Source of the DNA: Desulfobacteraceae bacterium
GTDB lineage: Bacteria; Desulfobacterota; Desulfobacteria; Desulfobacterales; Desulfosalsimonadaceae
Assembly (NCBI GenBank): GCA_011389605.1
Contig: JAABTZ010000100.1
Span: 1-8,883 of the forward strand
Length of the DNA: 8,883 nucleotides
Reading direction: 5' to 3'
Both the position numbers and the translations under genes were made by a program. Below are positions 6,973 to 8,883 of this stretch, one piece after another. Below the pieces are notes generated by a model. The model made no database searches. It was not told where the DNA came from and worked only from the letters and a program-made list of their open reading frames with translations. Positions within the stretch are counted from its first letter, which is position 1; each line of letters begins with the position of its first letter.

Positions 6973-7338
6973 CTACAAAATACTGGGGGCATCAGCCCGG
7001 ATGCCATGCTTGCAGAGCAGACAGTTTGCTGTCTGTTCAGGATGACCTAAAATAGAACCGATGACCTGCTTGAGGCTTCTGAATGCATGAAAGCTTTTTT
7101 TCAGATAAACCAGAACAGGCAAATCAGGGTATTTTTTCTTAAAGTTCATATAAAAATCCCATGTACGCATTGCATCAGGATAGAGGTTGACGATAATCAG
7201 ACCAAAGGCCGAATAATCCATTGACGAATCATAATCTTCATCGCCGATGCCGCAGGCACCGTAGCCGGCCTCACAAAGATAACGGATAAGCATTTGCCGG
7301 CGATATGGTTCATTGTCCAGAATCAATATGGAAGCCAT
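6973..7338 (-). CDS. Degenerate (pseudo-)receiver domain protein
   Basis: A single-domain protein of 121 residues with the layout of a response regulator receiver: ILILDNEP (4-11), helix RRQMLIRYLCEAGY, FGLIIVNLYPD (45-55), helix, then YPDLPVLVYLKK (70-81). The phosphorylation site is degenerate: the position of the phospho-aspartate holds N51, the second residue of the acidic pair is N9 (D8 remains), and the conserved Thr/Ser after the fourth strand is replaced in VLVYLKK. Phosphorylation by a histidine kinase is therefore unlikely; a phosphorylation-independent protein-interaction role is inferred. The C-terminus ends with a CxxC pair (C106, C109) of unknown use and has no output domain. 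I chose ATG 7338, next to the domain edge and preceded by the purine run GGGGGGAAAC; a TTG at 7380 would extend it by 14 residues but reads into the leader. It is the first gene after the predicted sigma-54 promoter. Confidence 0.75.
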   Translation of the reverse strand: MASILILDNEPYRRQMLIRYLCEAGYGACGIGDEDYDSSMDYSAFGLIIVNLYPDAMRTWDFYMNFKKKYPDLPVLVYLKKSFHAFRSLKQVIGSILGHPEQTANCLLCKHGIRADAPSIL

Positions 7339-7457
7339 GTTTCCCCCCGCAATAATTATAGAATGTTGATATTCCAGCAACGCACCATCTTTTCCGGCCC
7401 TTTCTTACAAGACACCCATGGCCGCGCCCGTGATCGCTGTGTGCTTAAAAAATACAA

Positions 7458-7475
7458 TAGCAATATATATGCCAG
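7458..7475 (-). promoter_or_regulatory. Predicted sigma-54 (RpoN) promoter for the receiver/acyl-CoA synthetase operon
   Basis: Read on the minus strand, CTGGCATATATATTGCTA fits the RpoN consensus TGGCAC-N5-TTGCA/T: GG at 7473-7472 and GC at 7461-7460 are exactly ten bases apart, with TGGCA and TTGCT both present. Transcription would start near 7448, leaving a leader of about 110 bases before ATG 7338. Downstream the sequence is A/T-rich (TATTTTTTAAG). The arrangement predicts control by an enhancer-binding protein, none of which is encoded here. Confidence 0.55.
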
Positions 7476-7511
7476 CGATTAGCCCTGCCCCGGGACAAGG
7501 CCATAGCAAGA

Positions 7512-7550
7512 CCGGCCGCCATTTTCCGGCGGCCGGACGCCTGTTTTTTT
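7512..7550 (+). terminator. Strong hairpin followed by a T-run on the plus strand
   Basis: CCGGCCGCC (7512-7520) and GGCGGCCGG (7528-7536) form a perfect nine-pair G/C stem with loop ATTTTCC; seven T residues follow at 7544-7550 after a seven-base gap. By shape it is a Rho-independent terminator reading rightward. No plus-strand gene ends here, and for the leftward transporter gene (stop at 7609) the stem lacks a following T-run. It may end a small plus-strand RNA or block antisense readthrough into the transporter gene; as an RNA stem it may also slow leftward transcription. Confidence 0.45.
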
Positions 7551-7568
7551 ATAAACGGGGGGAAACAT

Positions 7569-7590
7569 AAATTTACAAGCTGTAAAATTT
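7569..7590. promoter_or_regulatory. A/T-rich inverted repeat, possible upstream activator site
   Basis: AAATTTACA (7569-7577), three bases AGC, then TGTAAAATTT (7581-7590) form a near-perfect inverted repeat with one extra A in the right arm. It is centred about 130 bases upstream of the start predicted for the sigma-54 promoter, a normal distance for an enhancer-binding protein. It also sits just after the stop of the transporter gene. Function is inferred from symmetry and spacing alone. Confidence 0.35.
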
Positions 7591-7608
7591 GATGGCACCT
7601 TAACTGTT

Positions 7609-8883
7609 TCAAAATCCCGGCAACCCCCCAAACCCCCTGAGCCCCCAGTAACATGCGGTCATCACCAGAAGAAGAATATTTGTAATAATCCAGATGGGAA
7701 CGCCTATTCTGAGATAATCCTTTGGCTCAAGATAACCGCTGGCATATACAATGGCGTTGGGAGGAGTTCCGATTATAAGGCAGAACGCAAATGAAGAGGC
7801 AATGGCTGTTGACATGGCCATAAATGGCAGAAATGTGCTGCCCGGATGAACAAGGCCTGCCATGTTTAAAGCGATGGGACCGACCGCAGCGGCTGCGGGC
7901 CCGTCTGCCATCAGGTTGGTGATTATGCCGGTCAGGCCGTTTGAAACAGCCATAAGCGGAAGCCCGGAGTCAAGACCCAGCGGCGCTATGGCATCTATGG
8001 CGCTTCTGGCAATCCAGTAAGCCGCACCGGTCTGGTCAAGAACGCGGCCGAAAATAATGGCCCCGGCATAAAGCCAGACAACACCCCAGTCCACCCTTTC
8101 CTGATAATCGCGCCAGTTGACAACTCCTGCCAGAAGATAGGCCACAGCTCCTGCCACGGCAATCACGCCTATGCCCAGGCGGATGGGATAAATGCCGATC
8201 TGGTAAAAGCTTTTTTCCGTAAACCAGCCAAACACCATCACCACAAAAATGATAATTGCCCAGATCTGCTTTTTGTTCCAGCCTCCCATGCGATCTATTT
8301 CTCCCCTCAAATGGTCCATGGCCGGGGCAAGGGAACGGATGCGCGGCTTAAAGCGCCAGTTTAAAATCAGCCAGGTTATTGGAATCATTACAAGAACATA
8401 GGGCATGCAGTATGTCACCCACTGGAAATAGCCGATATCCAGGCCGAACATGTCATTTAGATATGTCATCATGATCACGTTTCTGGCACCTCCGGAAGGC
8501 GCGCCTGGACCGCCAATGTTGCAGGCCATGGCAATGCCGATCATAAGCATCTTGGCAAGCTCGGTGTCCTCTGTTATTTCACTGGTAAGGCTGTTTTGAT
8601 ACAAAAGAATGCCTATGGGCAGAAACATTGCAGCCAGGGCATGATCAGATATAAAAGAGGCAAGCGGGGCTATGATAATGAAAAAAATAAGTGTGATCCA
8701 TTTAACATTGGGCTTGGCAAGCTTTCGGAACATCATAAGGCATACCCGCTTGTCCACACCAGTCTTGACAAAAGCGGCTGCAAACATAAGGCTGCCCATG
8801 ATAAACCAAACCGCATCATCCCAGTAGAGCATAGCCACATCCTTGCGGCCCAGAACCCCTGTAAACACAAGAATAAGGCCGAT
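7609..8883 (-). CDS. DASS/SLC13-family anion (di- or tricarboxylate) transporter, 5' end cut by window
   Basis: The frame is open to the right edge (424 codons visible), so some tens of N-terminal residues are missing; the GTG at 8868 is unlikely to be the true start because coding-like sequence (IGLILVFTGVLG) continues through it. The protein is an inner-membrane permease with about ten hydrophobic segments. CNIGGPGAPSGGARNVI (visible residues about 121-137) and LIIGTPPNAIVYASGYL (369-385) correspond to the two repeat loops of divalent-anion:Na+ symporters. The SNT signatures of the substrate and sodium sites are divergent: SDHALAA (79-85) replaces the first, and TNLMADGPAAA (322-332) the second. 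Substrates could be organic acids or inorganic anions, and coupling could differ from Na+. It is followed by a 270-base gap before the receiver-like gene, so it may be a separate transcript. Family call is firm, substrate unknown. Confidence 0.85.
   Translation of the reverse strand: MGLILVFTGVLGRKDVAMLYWDDAVWFIMGSLMFAAAFVKTGVDKRVCLMMFRKLAKPNVKWITLIFFIIIAPLASFISDHALAAMFLPIGILLYQNSLTSEITEDTELAKMLMIGIAMACNIGGPGAPSGGARNVIMMTYLNDMFGLDIGYFQWVTYCMPYVLVMIPITWLILNWRFKPRIRSLAPAMDHLRGEIDRMGGWNKKQIWAIIIFVVMVFGWFTEKSFYQIGIYPIRLGIGVIAVAGAVAYLLAGVVNWRDYQERVDWGVVWLYAGAIIFGRVLDQTGAAYWIARSAIDAIAPLGLDSGLPLMAVSNGLTGIITNLMADGPAAAAVGPIALNMAGLVHPGSTFLPFMAMSTAIASSFAFCLIIGTPPNAIVYASGYLEPKDYLRIGVPIWIITNILLLVMTACYWGLRGFGGLPGF

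Noticed and set aside
7355..7380. Perfect TATAAT on the minus strand (7360-7355) just before the receiver-like gene
   Set aside because: The best -35 (TTGCTG) is only 14 bases away and the transcript would start nearly on the ribosome binding site; the sigma-54 match upstream is better spaced.
7445..7654. Minus-strand 69-codon frame between the transporter and the receiver-like gene
   Set aside because: It overlaps the transporter's end in another frame and reads straight through the G/C hairpin; no family resemblance.

Overview
The window looks like chromosome of an anaerobic Desulfobacterota (deltaproteobacterial) organism, probably a Desulfobacterales-type sulfate reducer. This is an inference from gene content: a KamA-type aminomutase translationally coupled to a Ddl-like ATP-grasp ligase, and a cluster with an acyl-CoA synthetase/GNAT fusion, a cytidylate-kinase-like protein and a stand-alone glycogen-binding-like domain. 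All intact genes lie on the minus strand. No rRNA, tRNA, CRISPR array or insertion sequence was recognised.

Left block (1-2099, minus): a radical-SAM lysine 2,3-aminomutase-family gene whose stop codon overlaps, as ATGA, the start of an ATP-grasp ligase that runs off the left edge. Together they suggest synthesis of a beta-amino acid (probably beta-lysine) followed by ATP-dependent ligation of an amino or carboxyl compound. No N-acetyltransferase AblB-like gene lies beside them.

Middle (2100-3095): about 580 bases with no convincing gene, holding a possible kamA promoter, then the ruins of a plus-strand succinylglutamate desuccinylase/aspartoacylase-family gene. A DLNR-x-FPG metal-site motif and an almost complete C-terminal domain survive, but the N-terminus and most of the catalytic middle are gone and there are two frame changes. 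Its 3' end runs into the 3' end of the next operon.

Right block (3055-7338, minus): transcribed right to left are a degenerate receiver-domain protein, a 901-residue ADP-forming acyl-CoA synthetase/GNAT fusion, a cytidylate-kinase-like protein and a small CBM48/AMPK-beta-like protein, spaced closely enough to form one operon. A good sigma-54 promoter match (GG-N10-GC) lies upstream of the receiver gene, with an A/T-rich inverted repeat about 130 bases upstream of the predicted start that could bind an enhancer-binding protein. Further right (7609-8883) is a DASS/SLC13-type membrane transporter cut by the window edge. The block suggests organic-acid uptake, acyl-CoA energy metabolism and lysine acetylation combined with sensor-like proteins of unknown role; the way they connect is a hypothesis.
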